Below are positions 17,705 to 25,906 of a DNA stretch of 64,000 bases, in pieces. The number at the start of each line of letters is the position of its first letter. Positions within the stretch are counted from its first letter, which is position 1. The notes under the pieces are model-generated. The model did no database searches, was not told the DNA's origin, and was given only the letters and a program-made list of their open reading frames with translations. The translations under genes were made by a program, and so were the position numbers. Location: assembly GCA_011053005.1 (NCBI GenBank), contig DRHW01000016.1, positions 103,851 through 167,850 on the forward strand, given 5' to 3'. The DNA is from Methylophaga sp. GTDB lineage: Bacteria; Pseudomonadota; Gammaproteobacteria; Nitrosococcales; Methylophagaceae.

Positions 17705-19639
17705 ATGAAAAAAAACAAGCTGGCTTTAAAAAGCCTCGTAGCACTAAGTGTTATCACAGCATGTTCACCAGTGCTGGCTGATCGTGCTTCGGCTGAAAAA
17801 AATCTGCATAAATTACATGTGCCTGAAGGGTTTAAAGTAGAAGTTTATGCCGAAGTACCTAATGCAAGACAAATGGCATTAGGACAATCTACAGGTACGG
17901 TGTTTGTAGGCACACGTGGTTCAAATGTGTATGCCGTTGTCGATAAAGATAAAGATCGTCATGCAGATGAAGTGGTCACCATTCTTGATGATTTGAAGGT
18001 AGGTAATGGTGTTGCAATGCATCAAGGGAATCTATTTGTTGCCGAGCAGCATAGAATCACTATGTACTCAGCACCCGGTTTTGATCTCAATCTACCCTTT
18101 AAACAAATGCGGGAAGTGATTTATGAAGACTTGCCCGATAAAGCGCATCATGGCTGGCGTTATATTAGTTTTGGTCCAGATAATAAGCTTTATGTAACCG
18201 TTGGTGCACCGTGTAACATTTGCGAGCTTTCAGGCTATGAAGGTTCAATTATGAGAATGAACCCAGACGGTAGCGATGCAGAAGTATATGCAAAAGGTGT
18301 TAGAAACTCCGTAGGTATGGACTTTCAACCAGAAACGGGCGCACTTTACTTTACTGACAACAATACAGATATGATGGGTGATGATAATCCAGCAGGCGAA
18401 TTGAACTACGCGCCCAATAAAGGTCATCATTTTGGTTTCCCATTTTATGCCGGTGGTCATGCTCAACACCCTGACTGGAAAGATAAAACAGCACCCGCTA
18501 ACGTTGATTTTCCTGTTGTCGAGTTTCAGGCTCACACTGCTAACTTAGGGTTTAAATTCTATACAGGATCAATGTTCCCAGAAAATTACAAGGGCGATGC
18601 TATTGTCGCTCAGCATGGTTCATGGAACAGAACATCGCCTGTTGGCTATCAATTAATGAGAGTCACATTTGATGAGCAACATCATGCCACAGGCAAGGAA
18701 GTATTTATTGATGGTTGGTTAGATAATGGTGAAGCATGGGGACGTCCAACCGATGTATTGCAATTATCAGATGGCTCATTATTAGTTTCTGATGATTACA
18801 ACGGTGTAATATACCGCGTCAGCTACAGCACTGATGAAAACACGCCAACACAAACATCACATTCATCTAAAACACTATCATCTTTTGCATTACCTGAATC
18901 TGCTGTATCGATGTTAGATGGTCGGGTTTTTATTACTGAAATCGGTGAATTCGGTAAAGATGGTGATGGACAAGTTTCTATCATTAACACCGATGGTTCA
19001 CGTGAAGTGTTAGCAACGGGTTTAAATGATCCCAAAGGAATGGATTTTTGGAATGGTCAACTTTACATTGCTGATGTTAATAAAGTCGTAAAAATCGATA
19101 TGACGGGCAAGTTGTCTATGGTAGCGGATACTAAAGACTTTCCAACAAAACCTGTCTTTTTAAATGATATTGAGATTGATGGACAAGGTAATATCTATGT
19201 ATCAGATAGTGGTGATGACAAGGGTGATAATGCGGGCATTTACAAAATAAATGCTGCTAATGAAGTTACGGAAGTATTAGGTAGCCATACATCAATTAGC
19301 CGACCAAATGGATTGTTACTTGATGGACTTAATCATCTATTAGTTGTTGATTTTGATAAAGGTGGTTTATACCGAGTTAATACCCAAACGGCTGAACTAA
19401 CAGCATTAAATCAAGGTTTTGGCGCAGCTGATGGTATTGTCAGAGATACCTTTGGATTTTTATATGTTAGTGATTGGAAAAACGGCAAAGTATGGCAGTT
19501 AACTGAGCCTAAATCGACACCACAGTTGATTGCACAAGGCATGAAGTCATCTGCAGATATGACGATATCATCTGATGGTAAATGGTTAATCGTGCCAGAT
19601 ATGATGGCGGGTGAACTAAACTATATCAACATTCATTAA
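17705..19639 (+). CDS. Secreted beta-propeller protein: sorbosone/glucose dehydrogenase-like plus SMP-30/NHL-like
   Basis: The 644-residue protein has an export signal ending ITACSPVLADRASA; the Cys could be a lipobox. Residues ~35-390 match the PQQ-dependent sugar (L-sorbosone) dehydrogenase-like propeller: VPEGFKVEVYAEVPNARQMA, FVGTRGSNVY, HHGWRYISFGPDNKLYVTVG, and GSWNRTSPVGYQLMRV with the GGxxD-like loop DGSLLVSDDYNGVIYRV. Residues ~395-644 add a second propeller of NHL/gluconolactonase type (NDIEIDGQGNIYVSDSG, PNGLLLDGLNHLLVVDF). A strong AAGGGG lies 6-7 bases before the ATG. An oxidoreductase of sugars or alcohols is likely, but PQQ dependence is not proven. Confidence 0.75.
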   Translation: MKKNKLALKSLVALSVITACSPVLADRASAEKNLHKLHVPEGFKVEVYAEVPNARQMALGQSTGTVFVGTRGSNVYAVVDKDKDRHADEVVTILDDLKVGNGVAMHQGNLFVAEQHRITMYSAPGFDLNLPFKQMREVIYEDLPDKAHHGWRYISFGPDNKLYVTVGAPCNICELSGYEGSIMRMNPDGSDAEVYAKGVRNSVGMDFQPETGALYFTDNNTDMMGDDNPAGELNYAPNKGHHFGFPFYAGGHAQHPDWKDKTAPANVDFPVVEFQAHTANLGFKFYTGSMFPENYKGDAIVAQHGSWNRTSPVGYQLMRVTFDEQHHATGKEVFIDGWLDNGEAWGRPTDVLQLSDGSLLVSDDYNGVIYRVSYSTDENTPTQTSHSSKTLSSFALPESAVSMLDGRVFITEIGEFGKDGDGQVSIINTDGSREVLATGLNDPKGMDFWNGQLYIADVNKVVKIDMTGKLSMVADTKDFPTKPVFLNDIEIDGQGNIYVSDSGDDKGDNAGIYKINAANEVTEVLGSHTSISRPNGLLLDGLNHLLVVDFDKGGLYRVNTQTAELTALNQGFGAADGIVRDTFGFLYVSDWKNGKVWQLTEPKSTPQLIAQGMKSSADMTISSDGKWLIVPDMMAGELNYINIH

Positions 19640-19678
19640 CATTGAATTAAGTAAATTACTACCCGCTAAGGATAGCTA

Positions 19679-19713
19679 AAGCCTCAATATTAACGTATTG
19701 AGGCTTTTTTTTT
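19679..19713 (+). terminator. Intrinsic terminator after the beta-propeller gene
   Basis: AAGCCTCAATA pairs with TATTGAGGCTT around a TTAACG loop (stem 19679-19706), followed by eight or more T residues. Confidence 0.92.
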
Positions 19714-19865
19714 ATTTACATTTATAACAATGACTTCCCTAGTACATAACAAACACTATATTAATTATGGGAATACTCAATTACACTTAGGAAAAAATTA
19801 CATCTTCGTTTTTTCTGTTTTTTCACAAAATTCACAAATTCATAAGTCATGTTTTGGAGTGTTAA

Positions 19866-21605
19866 ATGTCAATATTTTCAGGTTTAATGGCAAACCTTAC
19901 TAAAGATCATATCGTTGCCAAACAAGGATTTAATCGCTGGTTGATTGCACCAGCGGCCGTAGCGATTCATCTATGTATCGGTTCTGTTTATGCTTGGAGT
20001 ATCTTTAACCCACCTTTGATAAAACAACTTGGAGTTGTAACGAGTGCGGCTGATGACTGGAGTTTTTCTTCTGTTGTGTGGATCTTTTCAACAGCTATTG
20101 TGTTCCTTGGCCTTGCTGCCGCTTTTGCAGGCAAGTGGTTAGAAGAAGTCGGCCCTAGAGCAACTGGATTTTTGGCGGCTTGTCTATGGGGCGGCGGATT
20201 TCTAATAGGTAGTATTGGTATTTCAACTCATCAACTTTGGCTTATTTATTTAGGTTATGGTGCCATTGGCGGTTGTGGTCTCGGTTTAGCGTATGTAACA
20301 CCCGTAAGTACATTGATTCGTTGGTTTCCTGATCGTCGAGGAATGGCAACAGGCATTGCAATAATGGGGTTTGGTGGAGGAGCGATGATCGGTGCACCTT
20401 TGAAAACCTATTTACTCAGCCTTTATTATCAAGCACCAGAATATTTAGGAAAAGTCACAGATCTTAACTTGATCACCGAAGGAGGGCGACGCTTCGTTGA
20501 AGTGGCTGGTAATAACGTTGAAGTGGTCGTAGCTTCAATCTCGGATATGGCAAAAGTACCTGTTCCAGGACCCGAAGGTGTTTATGTAGTAGGTACTGGT
20601 GACACCGGTGTCGCTAGCGTTTTTATTACTCTAGGTATTGTCTACTTTGTCATTATGGTCATCGCTGCTTTTTCTTTTAGGGTCCCTGCTAAAAATTGGA
20701 AGCCAGATGGTTGGGTACCGCCTGCAGCAGATGAACCAAGCAAAAAGTTAGTCACCGACAATCATGTGCATATTGATCAGGCATTAAAAACGTCGCAATT
20801 TTATCGTTTATGGCTGGTGCTTTGTCTCAATGTCACCGCAGGTATTGCCATGATTGGCGTAGCCAAAACGATGATTACCGATATCTTTGGCCCGAGTTTA
20901 CCAAATATTGTCGATGCCAGTTTTGCAGCAACCTATGTACTCATGATCAGCGTATTTAATATGAGCGGGCGTTTTATATGGGCCTCATTATCCGATTATC
21001 TTGGTCGCAAAAACACCTTCCATATCTTTTTCGTTATTGGCATATTGTTATACCTTTCAATTCCTTATATCGCGACTCAAGCCAGCATTAACCCCGCTGT
21101 AACATGGCTCGTTATGTTCTATGGTGCAACAATGGTGGTTTTCACAATGTATGGCGGTGGTTTTGCAACCATTCCTGCTTATTTAGCAGATATTTTTGGC
21201 ACAATGCATGTCGGCGGTATTCATGGTCGATTACTCACTGCATGGAGTACAGCGGGTATATTGGGACCTTTTGTTATTACCCATCTTCGAGAAAACTCAG
21301 TTGAAAATGCCATTAACTCATTGGTTCAAAAAATAGATCCAGCAACCTTTCAAGCTAAATTTGGGGCAACAACAGCGCATCTTAATGAATTAGTTCAAGC
21401 AAAAACGATCTCGATATCTCAACTTATGGAAATTGCTCCAGCAGGCACCGTCGACCCGACTCCAACACTATATAACTCAACGATGTATGTGATGGCGGCG
21501 TTATTATTGGTTGCATTTATTGCAAATCTGACAATACGTAAAGTGGATAGCAAACATCATGTTCAAAATTCGCATCCTGAATTAGAAATAGATGGCATTA
21601 AATAA
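19866..21605 (+). CDS. OFA-family major facilitator transporter (oxalate/formate antiporter-like)
   Basis: The 579-residue protein has about 12 transmembrane helices. N-terminal motifs are NRWLIAPAAVAIHLCIGSVY, AWSIFNPPL and GCGLGLAYVTPVSTLIRWFP, with DRRGMATGIAIMGFGGG following, all typical of OxlT/OFA carriers. An insert of ~70 residues lies between helices 5 and 6 (~195-255). The C-terminal half has GRFIWASLSDYLGRKNTFHI. It probably exchanges small carboxylates such as oxalate, formate or lactate. GGAG lies about 7 bases before the ATG. A perfect 12-bp hairpin overlaps its stop codon. Confidence 0.9.
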   Translation: MSIFSGLMANLTKDHIVAKQGFNRWLIAPAAVAIHLCIGSVYAWSIFNPPLIKQLGVVTSAADDWSFSSVVWIFSTAIVFLGLAAAFAGKWLEEVGPRATGFLAACLWGGGFLIGSIGISTHQLWLIYLGYGAIGGCGLGLAYVTPVSTLIRWFPDRRGMATGIAIMGFGGGAMIGAPLKTYLLSLYYQAPEYLGKVTDLNLITEGGRRFVEVAGNNVEVVVASISDMAKVPVPGPEGVYVVGTGDTGVASVFITLGIVYFVIMVIAAFSFRVPAKNWKPDGWVPPAADEPSKKLVTDNHVHIDQALKTSQFYRLWLVLCLNVTAGIAMIGVAKTMITDIFGPSLPNIVDASFAATYVLMISVFNMSGRFIWASLSDYLGRKNTFHIFFVIGILLYLSIPYIATQASINPAVTWLVMFYGATMVVFTMYGGGFATIPAYLADIFGTMHVGGIHGRLLTAWSTAGILGPFVITHLRENSVENAINSLVQKIDPATFQAKFGATTAHLNELVQAKTISISQLMEIAPAGTVDPTPTLYNSTMYVMAALLLVAFIANLTIRKVDSKHHVQNSHPELEIDGIK

Positions 21606-21625
21606 GAAAGCCTTTTCTTATTTAA
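21598..21625 (+). terminator. Perfect hairpin overlapping the MFS stop codon
   Basis: TTAAATAAGAAA 21598-21609 is the exact complement of TTTCTTATTTAA 21614-21625, with a four-base loop. It contains the TAA of the MFS gene. AT-rich and followed by AAAATAATC rather than a T run, so it is more likely an mRNA 3'-end stabiliser than a strong terminator. Confidence 0.45.
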
Positions 21626-21630
21626 AATAA

Positions 21631-21712
21631 TCAACACAAAGAGGTTATTGTTGTCGTTAAATCTAATACAAAAATTAGATTGATTCGGAAACTAAAACCT
21701 CTTTGTGATTGA
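21631..21712 (+). ncRNA. Nested stem-loop element between the MFS and small helical protein genes
   Basis: Outer arms CACAAAGAGGTT 21635-21646 and AACCTCTTTGTG 21696-21707 are exactly complementary; TCAA and TTGA extend them by four pairs past one bulged A. Inside lies a second hairpin, AATCTAA 21660-21666 with TTAGATT 21675-21681. The product would be a compact, two-stem RNA or a DNA cruciform. It matches no riboswitch or small RNA I recognise. Confidence 0.45.
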
Positions 21713-21751
21713 TTTTAAAAATAACAAGCTGTTACTGTCTATGGCTATTCA

Positions 21752-21767
21752 CGATAATAAATTATCG
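21752..21767 (+). promoter_or_regulatory. 16-base palindrome upstream of the small helical protein gene
   Basis: CGATAAT, AA, ATTATCG is a perfect palindrome ending 42 bases before the ATG at 21810. The position suits an operator overlapping the promoter. Confidence 0.35.
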
Positions 21768-21809
21768 ATTTTCGATGCAAAATCATATTAATCTTTGGAG
21801 GAGAATAAA

Positions 21810-22268
21810 ATGCAGGTAGAAACCCTAAAAGACCTTTTGAATTGGACCGTCGACTTTCATCATCAACTATCAGGATCATTAGCCGATAGTGCAGGTGAGA
21901 ATGATAATGAACGTGCCAAATTATTACTTAATTATCTAGCAGAACATGAACAGAATGTATGCAAAATCATTAAAGAATTCCTAACAAACGCCAATAGTAA
22001 TGCTCTAAATACATGGTGTTATGAATATTTAAATAAACATTCGATTATCAAACATACACATGCCGATGCACCTTTTGCCGATTTTGACACCGCAAAAATC
22101 AATGAAGCAGTCACACATCTACATCAACAAGTTATCACCCTTTATGAAGATTTATTGGCTCAAATTCCCGCGAATTCAGCACATGAGCTATTAGAAGAAG
22201 TCTTTTCATTAGAACAACATGAAGCGATGCGAATATCACAAAGTGCCAACCGCCTGGAAGATATGTAA
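21810..22268 (+). CDS. Small all-helical protein, ferritin-like fold suspected
   Basis: The product is 152 residues from the ATG at 21810, which has a very strong GGAGGAG seven bases upstream; an upstream TTG at 21795 lies in front of that site and is not used. The protein is helical throughout. Spaced His/Glu groups (LAEHEQNV at ~45, LHQQVITLYEDLL at ~112, LEQHEAMRISQ at ~138) recall four-helix-bundle metal carriers of the ferritin/rubrerythrin class, but a strict ExxH pattern is not proven. It has one Cys-containing helix (NVCKIIKEF). Its role is not known; position suggests a link to the MFS carrier. Confidence 0.6.
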   Translation: MQVETLKDLLNWTVDFHHQLSGSLADSAGENDNERAKLLLNYLAEHEQNVCKIIKEFLTNANSNALNTWCYEYLNKHSIIKHTHADAPFADFDTAKINEAVTHLHQQVITLYEDLLAQIPANSAHELLEEVFSLEQHEAMRISQSANRLEDM

Positions 22269-22277
22269 TCGATTAAT

Positions 22278-23369
22278 CTAATTCGGTGGTGTTGGCACTA
22301 TAAAACGAGTGCTTTCAAATTTATTCAATAATCGATGCATTAAATAAACAGCAATTAATGTCACCGCCACTGAAACTGAAACCGACGTAAACCGGTACAA
22401 AGTGTTATAGACCAAGTCATGTTGAGGCGATAAATATTGGCCGAATAAAATGCCCATTGTCGTCATCGCACCAAAACCAGCACCCGAACCGCCACCTTCA
22501 AGCATGTGGTGACGTGCAAATAACATGATGCTGATCCATAAGGCGATGCTGACAAACCATAAAATACCGGAATGATCTAACAAAACCAATTGCCACGCCA
22601 GACCAACATTACAACCAATCAAAGTACCGATTGCTCGATTAAATGCCGCACGCCCAGCACCATATAAATTCAGTGGAAATAAAATCAATACTGACGAAAC
22701 TTGTGCTGACAAGGAATCTTGTAGGTCAAGCACCTGAAAAACAACGAAGGATAGGGTGGCGATTGTTGAAGCCAAAATCACTTCATGATGACTGTTACTC
22801 TTGGGTTTGATGACGACTGGACGCATTGCTCGTGGTTGAACATCAGGAAATATGATGTGCATCAACATAGCAACTAATACCGTTAAAAGGCTCGCCGCAA
22901 TATTTGACATCACCAGATCATTGACTGAAGCAGTACTATAGCTGGCGAAGTGTAATTGCATGGACAAACCGACCACGCCCAAGGCACCAAATAAATAATG
23001 AGCACCTTGTGACATACAGCGAAACATAAATGCCAAAATTATAAAGACGGCAATCGTCATTGGTACCGGTTGATTGCCAAACATACCTTGAACGATAAGA
23101 ACAAAAACCGTTACCAAGGTCATATTAGCTAAAAACTGGCGAATGATATGACTGTTTAATACGGGAACTAAGCCAAGCAACAACATCGGATAAACCGTAA
23201 AAAATGTGCCGTAATTCCAGCCCATTAATTTACTAATGGTAAAACCTAAGGTCGCACCAAAAGCAACGCGTAGGCACTGACGAACTTCATTAGCCGTCAA
23301 AGGCCTATGAGCAGGGTTGATTACACTACCACGACGGAAAATAGGTAATTTAAGAAGCGTTTTTTTCAT
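22278..23369 (-). CDS. DUF2955/FUSC-like inner membrane efflux component
   Basis: The 363-residue protein has two blocks of membrane helices, ~30-165 and ~190-345, with NEVRQCLRVAFGATLGFTIS at the start and an internal repeat-like second half (AAFNRAIGTLIGCNVGLAWQ). This is the layout of DUF2955 and aromatic-acid-exporter-type proteins. It is the last gene of marR-hlyD-DUF2955, nine bases after hlyD, so the three form an efflux system for small aromatic acids or drugs (inference). Confidence 0.8.
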   Translation of the reverse strand: MKKTLLKLPIFRRGSVINPAHRPLTANEVRQCLRVAFGATLGFTISKLMGWNYGTFFTVYPMLLLGLVPVLNSHIIRQFLANMTLVTVFVLIVQGMFGNQPVPMTIAVFIILAFMFRCMSQGAHYLFGALGVVGLSMQLHFASYSTASVNDLVMSNIAASLLTVLVAMLMHIIFPDVQPRAMRPVVIKPKSNSHHEVILASTIATLSFVVFQVLDLQDSLSAQVSSVLILFPLNLYGAGRAAFNRAIGTLIGCNVGLAWQLVLLDHSGILWFVSIALWISIMLFARHHMLEGGGSGAGFGAMTTMGILFGQYLSPQHDLVYNTLYRFTSVSVSVAVTLIAVYLMHRLLNKFESTRFIVPTPPN

Positions 23370-23378
23370 AGTATTAGA

Positions 23379-24443
23379 TTAATAAACGTAGTGAATAATA
23401 CTGATAACATAGATTTGTACTCGACCTAACCAGCTGGCAATGCCATCAACAGGATGTAACTGCACCGTCGCTCTTGCACCTGAAGGCAATGATTGCAATA
23501 ACTGTGGAGCTTCAAGTAAGGCAATATGTGTTCGTATATATTGAGCATCACGCACCCAACGATCTGAATTAACCGGATCTGCCAATGAGCCATCGGCATT
23601 AATTTGACCATCTTTTACACCTGCATCAATCGCTGTCAGTTTGCCACTAAATACCTTGCCAGGATAAGCATCGAACACAATTGATGCTTCATTGCCAATA
23701 TGTACTTTGCTTAATGATTTCTCTCTGAAATCAGCAACGATGTCGCCGTTATCGACAACGATAGCTGCGACAGGCGATCCTGCTTGTGCGTACTTTCCTG
23801 GTTGCAGCTGTAAATTAGCAATTTGACCTGAGACTTCTGAGCGAACATTGGTATACCTCAGTTGCAATTGTGCATTTTGTAGATCATTTATTGCCTGGCG
23901 TAATAATAAATTATCGTCATTATTCTGGCCTCGTTGAGCCTCAAGCTTGGCAACATCAGCTTTTGCCGCTTCGACTTTAGCTTTGGCAGCACGATAGCTA
24001 ATGGACTTTTGATCGTACAACTGACGTGACACACTATTTGATTTAAGCAACATTTTAGCGCGATCGACTTCTAACTTTAATTCTTCAACATTAGCCTTTG
24101 ATACTAATACCATCGCCTGTGCAGCATTAATTGACGCATCTAATTCAAGGTTAGTTTGAGCCGCACTTTCTAGTGCTAATTTGGCTTTATCAACGGCTAT
24201 TTCATAAGTCCGTTTATCCAAACTAAATAATAACTGTCCTTTTGTAACCCTTTGATCATTTTGCACATAGATGTTTTCAATTTGGCCACTAACCATTGCA
24301 GACACATTAACAACCGGGTGTAAAACGCGTGATTGTGTGCTTAAAGGCATCCATAAATCAGCAAGTAAGAAATAGGTGAAGGAGAGGGCAAACAGGGTGA
24401 GCGCAACGCGAACCCAGCGTTTGAATATTTGATCCGGTGTCAT
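23379..24443 (-). CDS. HlyD-family membrane fusion protein
   Basis: The 354-residue periplasmic adaptor is anchored by one N-terminal helix (~11-33). A biotinyl-lipoyl half follows (VSAMVSGQIENIYVQNDQRV, then TKGQLLFSLDKR), then a long alpha-hairpin with coiled coil (~85-190) and the second lipoyl half with beta-barrel (SGQIANLQLQPGKYAQAGSP, then VAAIVVDNG). This is the EmrA/AaeA type. It should connect the DUF2955 inner-membrane protein to an outer-membrane channel, which is not encoded here. It starts two bases after the marR stop. Confidence 0.9.
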   Translation of the reverse strand: MTPDQIFKRWVRVALTLFALSFTYFLLADLWMPLSTQSRVLHPVVNVSAMVSGQIENIYVQNDQRVTKGQLLFSLDKRTYEIAVDKAKLALESAAQTNLELDASINAAQAMVLVSKANVEELKLEVDRAKMLLKSNSVSRQLYDQKSISYRAAKAKVEAAKADVAKLEAQRGQNNDDNLLLRQAINDLQNAQLQLRYTNVRSEVSGQIANLQLQPGKYAQAGSPVAAIVVDNGDIVADFREKSLSKVHIGNEASIVFDAYPGKVFSGKLTAIDAGVKDGQINADGSLADPVNSDRWVRDAQYIRTHIALLEAPQLLQSLPSGARATVQLHPVDGIASWLGRVQIYVISIIHYVY

Positions 24444-24445
24444 CT

Positions 24446-24928
24446 CTATTTTCCTCCTTCGTATGGCTTATTAAGTTTCTTGCAGGCGTTATACTCAATT
24501 TTTTTAAGCACATTAAAAAGCGTGGACAACTCCTCATCACTAATACCGTTGGTTAGCTCATCCCGTACTAAATTAAACGAACCAGTTAAAGTCTGAATGC
24601 TTACTTTTCCTGCCGGTGTAAACCATAAACAATGGCAGCGACCATCGCTTGGGTGAGCACGTCGTTCAACTAAATTTAACTCAACAAGTTGATTAACAGT
24701 ACGATTCAATGATGACATTTCGATACCCAATTCAGTAGCCAAACTATTTTGCGAAGCACCTTCACCTAAGACTTTTAGCGTTATCATCACTGACCATCGT
24801 GCCTCAGTCATTCCCATTGGGTTAACAGTTTGAGAGATAGCACCGCGCCATAAACGAGATGATCGACTTAACAACCAACCGATGGTCGGTGCATTTAAAT
24901 TTTTATCATCATGCAATGAATTAGACAT
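24446..24928 (-). CDS. MarR-family repressor of the efflux operon
   Basis: The product is 160 residues from the ATG at 24928, preceded by GTGGAG six bases away; an ATG at 24964 would add 12 residues but has no such site. The winged HTH spans ~40-140: MTEARWSVMITLKVLGEGAS, QNSLATELGIEMSSLNRTVN, then RRAHPSDGRCHCLWFTPAG as the wing. MarR dimers release DNA when they bind phenolic ligands. Being first in the operon, it should repress itself and the HlyD/DUF2955 exporter. Confidence 0.92.
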   Translation of the reverse strand: MSNSLHDDKNLNAPTIGWLLSRSSRLWRGAISQTVNPMGMTEARWSVMITLKVLGEGASQNSLATELGIEMSSLNRTVNQLVELNLVERRAHPSDGRCHCLWFTPAGKVSIQTLTGSFNLVRDELTNGISDEELSTLFNVLKKIEYNACKKLNKPYEGGK

Positions 24929-24964
24929 ATTAAACTCCACAATATTAGCTGTTTGAAAAGCCAT

Positions 24965-25019
24965 TTACTTAGTATGCTAACTATTATACTCATAGGAGTT
25001 TAATTAGCAAGCTAAGTAA
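24965..25019 (-). promoter_or_regulatory. MarR-operon promoter flanked by matching inverted repeats
   Basis: TTACTTAGTATGCTAA at 24965-24980 and TTAGCAAGCTAAGTAA at 25004-25019 are reverse complements at 14 of 16 positions. Between them on the minus strand is a promoter: -35 TTGCTA (25005-25010, inside the upstream arm), 16-base spacer, -10 TATAAT (24983-24988). Each arm is itself nearly palindromic, so two MarR dimers could cover the promoter. Confidence 0.7.
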
Positions 25020-25489
25020 TAGCGTTGTATTTTGGCGAATACAGAAAAAAGCTTTTTCAATAAGAATATAAATGAAACATCTTTAAAGAGTGAATTTGCA
25101 GCTAACTTAATTTGAATGAGCCATGATTCACAGAAATAAAATTTTAACGATGCTTAACAAATGCAAAAGCTCTCTGATATGAACATTTCATAATTTAAAA
25201 TCTATTAGTTCATCCTGGTAAATTACCCACAAGATTTAAAATCTCACTGCTTTGAAATCTGATAAAGATCGCTAAACCTACAAGTAAAGACACATTAACT
25301 ATTTAACAAAACTTAAATTATCCAAATGCTAAAAAGTAACGTTTTTCCCAATTTGGGCGGTGCTTTCTGAATAATAACAGGTTCGCATAATGTATATTAT
25401 GTTAAATAGTATATTTTAATGTAAATACTCACACTCGGTTTACTATCGGTTTACTATCGGTTCTATCTGGAGTTTCGTTCGACTACGTT
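25020..25489. other. Intergenic region upstream of marR, with a short tandem repeat
   Basis: About 470 AT-rich bases with no reading frame of note. CGGTTTACTAT is repeated directly at 25436-25446 and 25447-25457, and CGGTT starts a third copy. Confidence 0.45.
25436..25462. repeat. 11-bp tandem repeat, about 2.4 copies
   Basis: CGGTTTACTAT twice and then CGGTT, head to tail, about 30 bases downstream of the yjbQ stop. Slippage-type repeat with no evident function. Confidence 0.6.
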
Positions 25490-25906
25490 TTATTCACCTT
25501 GAATGGTGACAATCACACGGCGTTGATATCTATGTGTACGGTGTTCCCACAAATAGATGCCTTGCCAAATACCTAAACTGCATTGGCCGGCACTTACTGG
25601 TATGGTTAAATCAGGATTTGTAAGCACAGTTCTAATATGTGCACTCATGTCATCAGGACCTTCATCTTGATGCAAAAACATGGGATCACCATCCGGCACA
25701 ATATGTTGCATATACGTTTCTAGATCACGTCGAACATCAGGATCTGCATTTTCACATAACATAATTGATGCACTGGTATGTTGGACAAAAACATGACAAG
25801 TTCCGATTTTGATTTTTGATTGAGCTACCAGATTTTGAATTTCAGCCGTAATATTGGTCGTACTACGTCCAGATGTTGAAATTAGGAGCTCTTGTTGAAA
25901 GACCAT
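25490..25906 (-). CDS. yjbQ: YjbQ/UPF0047 family protein (secondary thiamine-phosphate synthase enzyme)
   Basis: The 138-residue protein has the family signatures VFVQHTSASIMLCENADPDV, HQDEGPDDMSAHIRT and GTWQ-like LGIWQGIYLWEHR with conserved His and Glu. Members form trimers with a metal site and show weak thiamine-phosphate synthase activity; the true role is unsettled. It overlaps the stop of the preceding ybiB-like gene by one base, so it is translationally coupled in the zipA-ligA-ybiB-yjbQ run. Confidence 0.9.
   Translation of the reverse strand: MVFQQELLISTSGRSTTNITAEIQNLVAQSKIKIGTCHVFVQHTSASIMLCENADPDVRRDLETYMQHIVPDGDPMFLHQDEGPDDMSAHIRTVLTNPDLTIPVSAGQCSLGIWQGIYLWEHRTHRYQRRVIVTIQGE

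Noticed and set aside
25436..25462. Possible CRISPR-like direct repeats
   Set aside because: The unit is 11 bp, copies touch without spacers, and no cas gene is present.
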